Source of the DNA: Pseudevernia furfuracea
Taxonomy: Eukaryota > Ascomycota > Lecanoromycetes > Lecanorales > Parmeliaceae
Length of the DNA: 64,000 bases
NCBI GenBank assembly: GCA_022315425.1
Contig: JAIUPT010000028.1
Span: 1,488,001 to 1,552,000, forward strand
Reading direction: 5' to 3'
The translations under genes were made by a program, and so were the position numbers. Shown in pieces: positions 1 through 11,209 of the stretch. Positions within the stretch are counted from its first letter, which is position 1, and each line of letters opens with the position of its first letter. The notes beneath the pieces are model-generated. The model ran no database searches, was not told the DNA's origin, and worked only from the letters and a program-made list of their open reading frames with translations.

Positions 1-777
1 TCACAGGTGTTCGTAGCTTCATGATGAAACTCGAGGTTGGTTGATTGATCTACCCTTGCAATCAACGCTAACATATCTTTAGACATCTGGATATAATGAA
101 TGGCAACAGACGTATATGCTCGTCGGAGAAATTGTCGAGACGGCAGGGAAAATTATTGGTGACGTTTCTTTCCCGTACTATGCCGGAGTCCTCGCAGCAG
201 GTATCCTTCTAGTGCTTGATGACCCCTTGCATCTCATGTATGGAAAAGTCAACAGATTTTTGAACAGGGGCCCCGAATGGAATGTGACAAAGCTGCCGTC
301 ATATTGGGTGGACACAGTTCTGATGAATCCTCCAACGGACGATGACGGCCACCACCAAGAGGCTGAGTGGTTGCTTGATGGGCTCATTGACGGCCTTCGC
401 ACGTCCACTGTCAGCAACATAGTCTGTACTTTGAAAGGAATGAGCTAACAAGCTGGTAGGATATGGACATTTACCGCAAGTGCAACATATTTGAGCGGCT
501 GCTGTCGTTCTCTGCATCGCCATCACTGCCAGAGCCTTGCTTCCAGAAAACCTTGGACCTACTATTTCGCTGCACATACGTCAAGGGAAGCTCGACACTC
601 ATCACTCGTTGTGGTCTAATGAGCTGGATTTCCTCTCGCCTGGTGTCGCCCGCCATCAACGACATGAGTGGAGGAAGACTGAAATTTTTGGCATCGAGGG
701 CATACGAGACGAGTGATCAGGAACATGTCGATGACTGGACCAATGGAACACTCTTTTCTACACTAGATAGCCTTTAA
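1..777 (+). CDS. URB1: URB1/NPA1 C-terminus (partial)
   Basis: This is the 3' end of a gene that begins outside the window. Exons are 1-35, 83-409 and 460-777. The introns are 36-82 (donor GTTGGT) and 410-459 (donor GTCAGC, branch GCTAAC, acceptor TAG). The splices join in phase and give continuous protein around LRTST-DMDIYRKCNIFERLLS. Together with the Leu-rich DIYRK..FERLLSF..SPSLP and STLITRCGLMSWI segments, this matches the conserved C-terminal domain of URB1/Npa1. That protein is a very large nucleolar factor of early pre-60S particles, needed for 27S pre-rRNA processing and 25S domain compaction. The family identity rests on recognised motifs only, because most of the protein lies upstream. 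The first splice has a weak donor and is less certain than the second. Confidence 0.72.
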
Positions 778-1338
778 ATAACCTAGAGGCGATGATGTCC
801 TATAACGATGTTCATTTGCAAAAAATTTCAAATTTCTTGAAAGGAGGCGGAATCGATCCCTACTTCAGCCCTATGAATCCCACCTGCCTTCACAGTCAAC
901 AAAGCTCACGACCAATCTTGCACATGACCACCAACACTTCCTTCCATAAACCTCCCCAACACAACATCACTTTTAACTCGGATTTTTAAAAACATTGCTC
1001 TAGATACCTTCCAAGTCTGTGATATTGCCTGCGCCTCAATGTTCCGCAAGCCCCAACTCTTGACCCCACGCACCACTCAATAGCACACCAAACGTCCATT
1101 CCCTTATCAGCCTCCCTTCTGGAGCCTTCAACGAATCTGAGTACGCAAATCCTCTGAGATTCGCGCCTACATCTGTACTGACTGCCATGTGCTTCTGGCG
1201 CAACAAGTTTTCTTCAACACTTCACCAATCCACCTCAAAGTCACAACCCAGCACTTTATAACACCTCACCGGACCCTGTATCAACAACTCGCGGCCGATG
1301 AGATTCTACGAAAACTCACATACTTCAAGAAATTTACC
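778..1338. other. Intergenic, URB1 end to 4E-T-like start
   Basis: About 560 bp without a convincing gene. The stretch 990-1330 is rich in C and T with many CAC/ACC runs, as is usual for fungal 5' leaders, and probably holds the promoter and 5' UTR of the downstream gene. No RNA gene or repeat was seen. Confidence 0.5.
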
Positions 1339-3632
1339 ATGGCACGGTCATATGCTCTTGAGGAGCTGCTAAGACTTCGCGAATCTCCGTTAGTACGCAA
1401 ACCCTCGGGTTTACCTCCAGTGGAGGAATGGATGGGGTAAGCGCACTTGCGGCGACAGCGAAATGGGGGTACCAGACTAATTATTACCCTAGACCTATCC
1501 CCGAGCCACGTCAAGTCCAAAATCAAAATCAGAACCAGCGAAGGTCGGCCAACAAAGGGACTAATGACGATGGCTCCTTGAATGATGGCTCTACAAATCG
1601 CAGACCTCTATTCGAGGCAAGAGCCAGATCAACAAATGGTGTGTATGGCTTTTATAATGTTCTCGTACAGTCAGGCTGATCGGATGATATCACAGTCCCC
1701 GAAGATATTGTCCTTGGACCTCCCAAGACAGCGTTTGCTTCTGCCTCCGGTGCAAAAAGCAACAGCAAAATCTCAAACACTCCACAGCGATCGAGCTTTA
1801 CCAACCACGACGATCTTGCGGTTAAAGATGATCGTACGACATTCAGAGACAGATATTCCAAAGATGGACAAAGAATTGAAAGAGAAGGAGAGAAACGTGA
1901 TTCGAAATCCGGCGCAACCCAGAAACGACGAAGTGTCAAGGATGACAGCGATCTCTGGTCCAATGCCCGACAACAGAGAAACCCAGGCCATGACGATCAC
2001 GAGCGTACGCATCAAAAGAATGGAGATCGGGAGTATGACCGGGATAGAGAGGGTGGGCGTGAACATAGAGCGCAGAGAGGATTTGAGAGCCACAGGCGAG
2101 ACGCTGATGCCGACGCTGACGGAAGTCATGCATCGCGGCGTGTTGGACCTGCAAGAGGGCGCAATGAGCCCACTTGGAATCGAGAGGAAGGCCGAAACCA
2201 AGACGGTGGCGCTGAAGATTTAGAAAGTGCAAAGCCCAGGGATTGGAGGGATAAAGAGAGGAGAGGTGCTCGCGGGCCAGAGCGTGACTGGAATCGAGGT
2301 GGGAAAGTAGAATTGGACCCTGAGTGGATGGACGAACCTGAGTCGGAGACCAAGGAGCAGAAGCGGACTCAAGAAGACTTTGAACGATGGAAAGAGCGTA
2401 TGAAAGCGAGCAACGGTGCTACACAGGATACCCCTTTATTACCAGCGGAGCAACGGGCGAGCCATGACCGGACCGTATCAAATGCTGGTACTGGTGTCGC
2501 AAAAACCAAAGTCGAAACACCACTGATTGTTGATCCAAGCTTCGATGGGTTCTTTGGGCTATGGGACAAGCCTAAAAAGGGTGAGGGGCTGCTGGGCAAT
2601 ACCGCGGGGAATGGAACAACGCCGAATGTTGCGAATACAGCCGCTAAGGTGTCGAAGCCCTCAAAATTCACCGGCTTCTTCGCCCCCAAAGCCGACCCAG
2701 AACCACCCAAAGAGCCGCCATCTCTCCCGCTGTTCGCGCCTTCCAAAGACTCGTCTAACGAGGATAAGGAAGGATTCCAGCGGATCCTAAAACTCCTTGA
2801 CCAGCAGCAAACACAGGGTGGGAAGGCTGAGACACTCCCTCGTGTCCAGGGTCCGCGAGATGTGCCAGCTTCGCCTCCTATTCAATCAAGAGGACCAGAA
2901 GAGCATAATGACCTCTACAATCTTCCTGAGGCACGATCTTCCCAGGAGAACTCCGTGCCACCGACTAGAGACAGCGAATTCCTGCTCAGGCTCATGCAGC
3001 AGCCACAACAGAACCGCCAGGACATCAGTCAAGCAAACATTGCTGGGCGTCGACCTGCTCAAGATACAGCACCAGGACTGTTACCGTTTTCTAACCTGAT
3101 GATATCGCCACACGACACACCACAGCAAACGCCTTCCAATGGCTTCCCCCCCGGGTTTCTCAACGGAGACGAGATGCAGCCCCGGGACAAGTTGAATCCG
3201 ACTTCTGGAGCAGAGCGAAGGGGACCTCCGCCCGCGATCTACGATCAACGTCAGTCTCCTGCAGGAGCTCCACAGCAATCAGGGTTCCCGTCAGGCCTAC
3301 AGCGGCCTCCAGGACTCGAGCAATTGCCTCCCGGTTACGCTCAGCATCTTCTATCTCAGCGCCAAAACATGATCCCTCCTCCTGGTTTTCAAGCCCCTGC
3401 GCGTGGTCAGAATGCATTTCCGCCAGGTCTACATCCTGCCAATCCTAATGACAGGCTTCAATATGGCATGCCGTCAAACAATCGAGGGATGCCGCTCCCT
3501 GGCTTCATGGGTATGAGTGCTCCACCACCCGGCTTTCCTTTACCTTTCAATCCAGAAGGCATGCCATTCGGAGGTTTCGGTGATGGAACCGGTTTTGGAC
3601 AGGGGTTTATGCCTGGGCAACAACGAAGGTAG
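1339..3632 (+). CDS. eIF4E-binding protein, 4E-T/GIGYF-like
   Basis: Exons are 1339-1436, 1493-1638 and 1696-3632, giving 726 residues. The introns are 1437-1492 (GTAAGC..CTAG) and 1639-1695 (GTGTGT..ACAG). The ATG at 1339 is in good context (ACCATGG). Residues 4-10 read YALEELL, an exact canonical eIF4E-binding motif (YxxxxL plus a hydrophobic residue), followed by RLRESPLVRKPSGLPP. This layout resembles the N-terminus of metazoan 4E-T. A charged, Arg/Asp-rich low-complexity region follows, then an acidic PEWM element with a predicted helix (EDFERWKERMK), similar to the DPEWF segment of 4E-T. The last 200 residues are Pro/Gly/Gln-rich with repeated PPGF motifs. The inferred role is a translational repressor or P-body scaffold that recruits eIF4E. 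The motif is seen directly; the function is inferred, and sequence conservation outside the motifs is low. Confidence 0.66.
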
Positions 3633-3880
3633 TACGAACAGGGTGGACGGTTGTGTGATGATGATTCAGCGATGAGCATATACCCAGGTTAGCGGCTTGT
3701 GGTCTTGCTACAGCGGGCTTTGTCTACCGTCCTAGATAGTTGCTGCAGTATTAACAGAAGGCATTAACATGCTTTTTAGAGAAATGGAGCAGTCTAACAA
3801 TATACTTAGAAGCAAACATTTTGATGACTTTAAAAATGTAGAAGACAAGATCAAGGGCAGGAACTAAGCGAATTTTATGC

Positions 3881-4126
3881 CGAGGCTTAGAATTTTGAGA
3901 TCACAGAGGGCTAGATAACCAAAATAAAGAAAAAAAGGTCAAAAAATTTAAGGTCCTGCCCGGATTCGAACCTGAATTATGTTTAGTAACAAGTCGTAGA
4001 ATATGATTTATTAGACTTACCGGGGTCGCTCGGAGATCTGTGTAATCAGAACTATGGGGAGTTAGTTGGGGCGAACATAACATTATGCGTAGGTGTCTCA
4101 CCCGAGAGTGATAACCGCTACACTAT
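3881..4126 (-). repeat. tRNA-derived SINE-like element, copy A
   Basis: Read on the minus strand, positions 4126-4109 hold TAGTGTAGCGG, a good Pol III A box. Positions 3972-3962 hold GGTTCGAATCC, a perfect B box. The spacing (about 135 nt) is too long for an ordinary tRNA, and the flanking 7-mers do not pair into an acceptor stem, so this is not a working tRNA gene. Downstream is a T-rich stretch and then TCAAAATTCTAAGCCTC (3897-3881). That 3' block is almost identical in the second element at 25445-25565, which suggests one short interspersed repeat family rather than two unrelated tRNA relics. Confidence 0.45.
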
Positions 4127-4479
4127 GTCGATATTAGCCACCAAATATTTGGAAATGAAGGTTCACGAAAATACTGACCTACAGAACCAGTGCGATGATT
4201 AAATTTACTTAATATTTTATAAGTTGTAACTTTTTTCAACCCGAATTTGAAGAGATTTGGCATCTAGCTAAGACCCTGTCCACCCTACCGCGCCTACCTA
4301 GTTTAACAGCCCTATCTCGTAAGACATTCATAATGACCTATATATTTCATAAGCCATCTCTAAGGTAGCCGTGTTGATTTGTGTTGGAATCCTCAAGATC
4401 TGTATAAGACCACGATGTCTGAGTTGCTGCTCGTAAAAAATCTACCCTGAAGTAGCAATGACAAAATACCAATTTCTCA

Positions 4480-4992
4480 TTGCCCCGGACTGATGTTCGA
4501 GAGGTGCGTTGTGAACTCTGCTTCGGCGATGTCACAAAGCAGGAGATTACCCAAGATGCTACGCCGGTAACTTCACCCTATTCCCTGTTGGTATACCATC
4601 TCAATGGCCGCCGGACCAACCACCCTGGGCGTTGTCTTCCGCCACAATACCTACGCCCAATAGACCGAATAATAGTTCGTTCACATCCTTCACGAGATGC
4701 CCCTCCACTTCCTCCACGACTTCAAAACGCACGACTGCCGCTCCTACGCCCACCTACACCACCTCTCGCGGGGCTATGCCAGCCTATATCTTCTTCGATT
4801 TCCCGGGATGAGACCTTGCCAAAACAGTTGTTGGAGTGGGCATCGAGCGTAGCCATGGTTGGATTGTGGATTTGCAGAGCAAATTCTCTAAAGATTCGAG
4901 CGAAAGACCCAGGAAGATTCTTTGAGTTGACCAAATCTGCTGACATCGATTTAGTAAGATATGCATTCCCGTTCGCTTACTTAAAAAAATGA
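4480..4992 (+). pseudogene. Degenerate coding-like patch
   Basis: A 170-codon frame rich in Pro, Arg and Leu, overlapping shorter frames on the other strand. In a second plus-strand frame, an ATG at 4602 opens a 15-residue start (MAAGPTTLGVVFRHN) that soon hits stops, and amphipathic stretches continue in shifted frames around 4690-4800. Codon use is not convincing and no domain is recognisable. It could be a decayed gene or transposon fragment, or chance. It is listed only so that the stretch is not read as a normal gene. Confidence 0.2.
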
Positions 4993-5589
4993 TTTGTTTG
5001 TTTTCGTGACCACCAATTCACATTTGAGCAACGATCGGGGCTAAAATCAAGCACTTCGATGTTCGACTGCACTGTCACAGTAGCCAGAACTGCTAAAACT
5101 GTGAATGCAAGTCAAGATTGCCATGTACTCGGAGCCTTGAACCAACATTGATCTTTGCACGAGAAGTGGCATCAAGTAAGTGAATTTCTGAGGAATATCA
5201 GGGCATGAACAAGCAGAATAACATATGAAGGATTGCTGCAGATGCAAAATATATGGTAGAGTATGAAAAACTAAGCATATAGATCTGAGTTTATCGAAAG
5301 ATGACGTGCATCCTGGTAGCTTTCCACATTCACGATACATCGCGAATGAAAATTCGATCACATCTGGTTGTCCTATACTTACCAAAATCCACCTCAAATT
5401 ACAGCTCTTCTAATCGCTGGAAAGCCAGTCACGATGTATCGCTAAAGAGTATCGAACTTTCCCGCCGCAGACCTGTACACCCGTGATATTAGGTCGGATT
5501 TGGGCGAGTATCATCGATCCTTTCCCAAATGGAGCCAACTAATCGTAGATTATCGTCCTCACTCGGATGGATAGGATACACCAACAAGT

Positions 5590-5850
5590 AGATATGCAAG
5601 TAGATTATTGGGCCGTCCAACGCCGGGGCCAGCGAGCCTGAGGAGGCTATGGATTGAATTCCAGCGCCAGAGAACTCCCAAACCTCCAACGACGGCTTTG
5701 TATAAAGAGAGAGGTGATCCCTAGCGTGAATCGCGAGTACCAGCGCTGGAGGTAAGAGAGAAGCTGGTGCCGATGAGATGCATCAAGCGAATACGATAGT
5801 CGGACAAGGCCGAATAGCCACGGTCGAATGTGCGTAATGGCCAATAGCCT
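5590..5850. repeat. Diverged direct duplication, copy 1
   Basis: This segment aligns by eye with 6865-7102. Shared blocks, in the same order, are GGCCGTCC(C)AACGCC, TCCCA.ACC(T)CC(A)ACGACG, (A)CCAGCGCTGG.., AAG(A)TGGTGCCGA and AAGCGAATACG/AAGCGAATTCG followed by TAGCC(A/G)(C/T)GG. Between the blocks it is heavily diverged with small indels. No open frame is conserved between the copies. Confidence 0.6.
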
Positions 5851-6864
5851 GGCGGTATATTTCAAAGCGACGAAGAAGATGAGCGAGTCCAATGACCTAA
5901 TCACCGCTACCATTGACGTAACTATGCGGAAGTCGTTTCTCAGGATAGTGTAGATGCCGACTAAGATGGTAAAGCCTAAGAAGGAGGATGGTAGCTAATT
6001 GGCTGATCGATTTTTGAGTCCTTCGCAGTAGAGTAATTAACTGAATTCTATGGATTGTGTTCAGTTGTAGAGTAGGACTCCCACGGGGTGACCCATAGTC
6101 AAGTTGCGTGGGTGCTGCTCGCAGAAGTCATCACAAATCTAACCATTATTGTGAGCCAACGCCGCTTCAAGAAGGATAGCAACAACCACCCCGGCTCAAT
6201 ATGAAGCTTTCCAACGAGGTCCGCTCCGAGACTTGTGCACTCAATATGAAAAGTGACCATTGGCCCGCCCGCGATTGGCACGATGATGAACCCCATAGGA
6301 CGAGGAGGGTGTGGCAACGTGTAGCCATAAGGTTCCATGTTGCAAATGATAGCTACTCGCCGCCACGGCTGGCGAAAAGGGGCTTGATATTTGGACGAGA
6401 AATTGCACCTTTCGGGCTGGCATCAGTCAGTACAGGTAGCCTCTGCCTGTGATTATAGTTACTCACCATTGTCTGCTGAAAGCGCATTCTTGTTGACAAG
6501 AAGACTGTTGCCCAGGCTCAAAGAGCCAAGGACAGATAGAAGAGGCTCCAACATAGGAGAGAAGAGCAGTATGAATGTGATCGCTTCGCAAAAGATAAAG
6601 CCTGTCGGAACCCGAGTATTCATTGTTCGGCTGCAAGCCCAGATTAGGCCCACTGCTCCAAGAGGCTATGTGCCGACAGGTGGATTGTAGCCCAGATGTC
6701 CGATATCTGAGACAGATTGGATGAAAGCAGATCTGTCATTCCAGCGCCGCTGCCTGGATGTAAAACGAGACTATTCAGACTGCGATGCTCATGACCGAGC
6801 GTGAATTTGTGACCTTGGGTCAGTATTCTCATGCCTGGACTGAAATGCACACATCAATGATGCA

Positions 6865-7102
6865 ATTTAGTGATCAGGCCGTCCCAACGCCAGGGCTAGC
6901 ATTCCAATAGAGGCCTGAACAGGCATATTCTCGTGCCCTAGCGCTGGGAAATTCCCACACCCCACACGACGTACTCGAAGTGGACATCCCATGCCAAATA
7001 TTGCCATCACCAGCGCTGGTATGGGAAGATGCTGGTGCCGACAAGGTATGTGACGTGGCCCAAGGCATTGAAGCGAATTCGTGTGCCCTGGTAGCCGTGG
7101 AA
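6865..7102. repeat. Diverged direct duplication, copy 2
   Basis: Second copy of the segment at 5590-5850, in the same orientation and about 1.26 kb downstream. It carries the same ordered blocks (GGCCGTCCCAACGCC, CACACGACG, ACCAGCGCTGG, GATGCTGGTGCCGA, GAAGCGAATTCG, TAGCCGTGG). The conserved blocks contain small palindromes such as CAGCGCTG. Together with the surrounding sequence this may be an old tandem duplication or two copies of an inactive repeat. Confidence 0.6.
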
Positions 7103-7245
7103 ATAGTTGCAATGGCCTCATGGCTGAATCCAAAGTAGCTGGCATGGCCGCAATGGACGATATGGCTTGAATAGCCTCATGGCTGCAATGACGGCAATGG
7201 ACGAAATGGCCAAAATAGTTGCAATGGCCGGAATAGCTGGCCGTA
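7090..7245. repeat. Degenerate ATGGC-rich tandem repeat
   Basis: The sequence repeatedly returns to GCAATGGCC, ATGGCTG, GGCAATGGACGA and AATAGCTGGC at intervals of about 18-25 bp. At least seven imperfect units can be counted between 7107 and 7240. The repeat starts where copy 2 of the direct duplication ends; copy 1 ends in a shorter version (GTAATGGCCAATAGCC), so the array seems to have grown from it. Confidence 0.5.
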
Positions 7246-8233
7246 AGCCTTGAAGTATGTGCCGTGTGCCTTGATAGCCATGTGGGCTAGGAATGCTTGT
7301 ATTCCCCGAAGTGTGTTCGATGACTATCGAATTGCATGTGCGTAGAATCTCCTGAACAGAAGAATTCAGACTTATAGACGAGAACGTCGACACATTGTCA
7401 ATTCTCGATGACCCAGACAATTGAATCGTCTTGACCGCATCTAACCGTGGGCCAAAAATTCTGATGTGCTTGGCCCACTGCAACCTTCAAGACTCACAGT
7501 CACGTCACGTATCTTGTCAGCGCACTCGACTGTTAAGTTTCAATCGGACAGGCCTGTCAGGACTCCAAGAAAGGTACGGAGTACTCTTCCTTCATTCACT
7601 GTCTGGCGCTAGTAAAGTTAGATCTTCTTTACACTTGAAAGCTACCTCATCTTCACATCTTCTCACTAAATTCTTCAATAACAGTAAAGGATAATCTGGA
7701 AAAATGGAGCAGGGCATGCGCTTTCGTGGAGGATTGAGCGATGATAGGGGGGCAGAAAGACTCAAGTTAGTCCCACCGATCAACCTGCACGCAGGGCTGG
7801 AGCTGCCAGGTTTTGCCGCCTAGGATTGAGGCATGATGCACGCACAATTATAGCTATCACGACCACGAATAGAGAAAGAATCCTTACGCATGTGTACCAG
7901 TAGGGATGGGCAGACAGGGAAAGAAAATTGCAGGCGAAAAAGCATTAAGAAAAAGGCGTCGCTGATGCAACGGAGGACGACGATTTCGTGGCTCCAATCC
8001 TCTATAAAACTTAGAGATTATGCCATGCCAATCGGCGGTTCAGAGGAGCAGATCACGGCGGACCTCTTTACGTCTGTTTACATTCCTAGCATGCTATCAA
8101 GCTAGGCGCTCCATTGGTATCTCATTGGCACGCAACTCCTGAAATGCATGTGCTGAGGCCCAAGACGCCGTTCAACGTGAGTGCTACCCACAATGCTGAA
8201 ATGCACAAGACTTATGCAATGCAGTAAAACCAT

Positions 8234-10810
8234 TCACTTCTTCGAGCTAAAGAAGTGGTGTTTCTTTTTCTTTTCCGTTTCCTTGTCTTTCTCCTTTTTA
8301 TTTAATTTACTATTGGCAGGCTGGACTGCAATCAAAGGCGCCGGAGGCAACTGTTGAGCCTTGACCGCGCCGTTTGAAGAGAAGTTTGCGTTCGCCTGAT
8401 TTGAGTTAAGAATCATCGCACCCATGCTGGCCACTGGAGGTTGAGGTTGTTGAAGATTCGTGGATTGCTTCTTTGTGTAAGCCTGTGGGGCAGTCGGTGG
8501 CTCTCTCTCAAACAGATGAGCAGGTGCCTGGAGCCTTGGTCGTTCTGCTGGAAGATCGAGCCGCCGTTTGTCAACGCTCAAATCTCCGATTTGTCTGAGA
8601 TAGAGACTCGGGGTCAACATATGAGAAGTGGCCAGAAAGACATCTTTGTTGTGCAATTGGGACACTTCATAGCATGCCCGCGATTCAGAGTAGGTCGCAC
8701 CGCCTGCCATGAAGACGATGATGCGCTGCCTGGGCTCCAATGCAGATGGTCGAGTTCGGGCCCAGGTTGGTTTTGCACTTCGCAGTGATGCTTGCGAAAC
8801 GTTCTCTTGGCCCAGTAGCCCTTCGGCTGCGTCGAGATGAGGCTTTGTGAAGGGAAAGGTACTCTGGTCAAGCGTTCCCCGTATGTGTTCCTCGAGCATT
8901 GGCTTGATAGCGGGGTCATATCTTGAGAGTCCCGATTCCTCCTCGCTCGGACTCTGCGGTGCCTTTTTTCTACCAAAAGGAGGTTGAGCTACCGGCCGTG
9001 TGTCCTTCATCGATCTTGAAACATGTGCACCAAGGAGATCAAGATTATGGATTACTTCGCCATCTTGGGCAGGCAACTGAGCGTGCGCAAGCAGTTTCTG
9101 CGTGTCAGAGGGCAAGAGACCGTCTCGGTAGAGTAGGTATTGTATGATCAGCCGTAGACGGTCTGGAAAAGTGATATCATTATCGTCGAGCAGCCTGACA
9201 ACCTGGTCGGCAAGGTTCCTCGGCTTTTTATAATCTTCGTCTAATCCAGTCGCTAACGACTGCTTGGGTCAGTTTGTTTCGAAGTTGGCTCAGTGAATTA
9301 AGTAAATACCTGTTCTACCGAAGCAATATCTGCAAGTCGGCGCTTTTGGAAAACATTCATAGCATCTGATGCCATGTTCAGATGCAGAGAAAAGGCTTCC
9401 TTGCCTTCCTGGAACTGCGGCAGTCCTGCTAGCATGTCTTTGATATTGTTTAGGCTACTAGGATTGTCACTGGAATAGAGAAAAGAGTTATTGGCTTGCT
9501 CTATACACTTCTTTGCCCACCGGGGTCAGCTAACCTTTCTGCAAACTGTGGGTTCTTTGCCTTGAAGGCCTGAAACTCAGAAGCTAGCTTCTCCAAAAGA
9601 TCTTTCATATGAAGATGACGGTTCTTGACCCATATGATGTCTTTTTCACCAATCTCTACATCTTTGAAACTCCCGCTCGCTTCATTTTGGGTTAAAGCGG
9701 TTTTATAATAGACCTTGTCTCCTTCTACCAAAGGTAGAAGATCATGTATCATAGCCTGATAGGTAAATTCATGAACTACTGGAGCAAATAAATCCATAGA
9801 CCTGTCAGTGATAATGAGAGCACCTCGAGGTCGAGGTGAAGGGGGTGGAAAGTCTTCGTGAAATTTCGCGTACTGGTCTAATTCAAGCTGAACGAAGCGA
9901 GCAAGATGTGAACAGAGGACACTAGCTTCGTGCGTAGGATTTCGAGGGCTGTGATACCGTATGGTCGGATACTCTCCAAGTGATACGCATATTGACACTA
10001 TCTTGAAATCATGTCAGCGCTTCGCGGGGATCTTTCGGAAGACTTGAATAGGACAGACTTTTTGCGCCAAGTCATCCATGTGCTTTCGGACAAGTTGATT
10101 GCAGGCAGGATGAAAAAGGGTGGGAAAGCTCCACGGATCTCGGAATGATATAAGATGTGACTCCCTGGGATAAAAGTCGATATTCAGGACTTTTAGCAGG
10201 ACTATCTGTTCCCTTGCCAATGCGGACTGATCCAGGCGGAGACGCTGTTCAGGAGGGAGCACTGCACATAGTCATCGTCAAGACTGATCGGCTTGCACGA
10301 AGCTTGGAAGCGTATTTATCCTCAACCTCTGAGTTCTTACATGATGTCCAGATTATATATGACCTGCGATATCGGCGACGCTCGAGGTCTGCCATCACAC
10401 AATCCACAATATGAGGTTGGGGCGAGAGAATGTACACCGCATCCATTTCCCGGTTCACAGGTCTTTTGTCCTCGATTTTTTCTATATCTATCTCTTTTCA
10501 GTCCCGCTCTACCCTTCTGGCAGCTCTTTCTCGTGACGTACTCGTGACATTTTCCTTGAGAACGTCATCTTCATTGACGACACCATCGACAAGCCGCTTG
10601 CTTTCAGCGTCCAAGACTACAACTTTCCACTGCAAAGACAAAAATTTGAGCCTGATGGTGCTTGGTTCGCGGACAATGACGGCTTACTTCTCCTCGAGCT
10701 GTAGACCTCACGGCCTCAAGAATGACTATGACATTAGAAGCGGAAAGATAAAGAGTTTATGCGCATGTTTGCTTACTTTCTTGCTGTACTGCGATTGCAG
10801 AGGTTCCCAT
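8234..10810 (-). CDS. SEC1: Sec1 (Sec1/Munc18 exocytic protein)
   Basis: Eight exons on the minus strand: 10777-10810, 10688-10725, 10542-10629, 10341-10487, 10059-10261, 9535-10001, 9310-9469 and 8234-9259, totalling 720 residues, the usual fungal Sec1 size. The exon 1-4 junctions restore the SM signature: AVQQEIILEAVRS, RGE-WKVVVLDAES, then IEKIEDKRPVNREMDAVYIL and YIIWTS. Further on come SICVSLGEYPTIRY, RGALIITDRSMDLFAPVVHE and ASVEQ-SLATGLDEDYKKPR. The C-terminus is a Pro-rich tail ending in a Lys/His/Phe cluster. Sec1 binds syntaxin/SNARE complexes and drives fusion of exocyst-tethered vesicles at the plasma membrane, essential for tip growth. The intron 10002-10058 uses an AAG acceptor. 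It is divergent from SUV3, with about 400 bp between the start codons. Confidence 0.95.
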
Positions 10811-11209
10811 GGTTGCTGTACGACTGGGCTTTGCTGCAGGGTTCGAGGCCTTGGGTACCTAGTCAATCAACAGCAGCGGTCTTCAAAGTTTTAATTTTCC
10901 AAACTTCTTTGGTACTTGCCAATGTGGACTCGTACTCGAAGAGCTAGTATTCAGCATCATGCCCCAGTGAAACATTTAGGCCGCAAGGCGGGCAATGGGG
11001 GAAGAGGGGGGTATCCGCGTTTGGCGCCGCTTATTATACTCTAATTCTCCGGTGGCGATACTCGTACCGGTATTCAATTCAGAATCCTTTCTTGGGCAAA
11101 AGAGGTCTGACTTACACCAATGGTACTCCAAATCTCAAAATGACTTCGTGACATCCACTCAAAACGTATCATCAGCCAACGCTGGATCAGAGTGACCCCT
11201 AGTTGGGGG
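10811..11209. promoter_or_regulatory. SEC1/SUV3 divergent intergenic
   Basis: About 400 bp between the two outward-facing start codons. It must hold both promoters. No distinctive regulatory motif or RNA gene was recognised. Confidence 0.4.

Larger units (their letters stand above)
3633..8233. other. Gene-poor accessory region
   Basis: About 4.6 kb between the 4E-T-like gene and SEC1 with no gene that can be supported. It contains a tRNA-derived element (3881-4126), a degenerate coding-like patch near 4480-4990, two diverged copies of a roughly 240-bp sequence (5590-5850 and 6865-7102) and a degenerate ATGGC-rich tandem repeat (7090-7245). Short open frames here have no recognisable motif, no consistent splice partners and frequent stops. 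Confidence 0.6.

Noticed and set aside
1582..2223. A 213-codon plus-strand frame starting at 1582
   Set aside because: It overlaps the 4E-T-like exon in the wrong frame; the accepted frame continues from the spliced N-terminal exons to the conserved PEWM region.
3955..4126. Functional tRNA gene
   Set aside because: The A and B boxes are present, but they are too far apart, the acceptor and T stems do not pair properly, and there is no normal anticodon arm.
8441..8788. Plus-strand frame of 115 codons
   Set aside because: It is antisense to the SEC1 C-terminal exon, which is well supported by family motifs.
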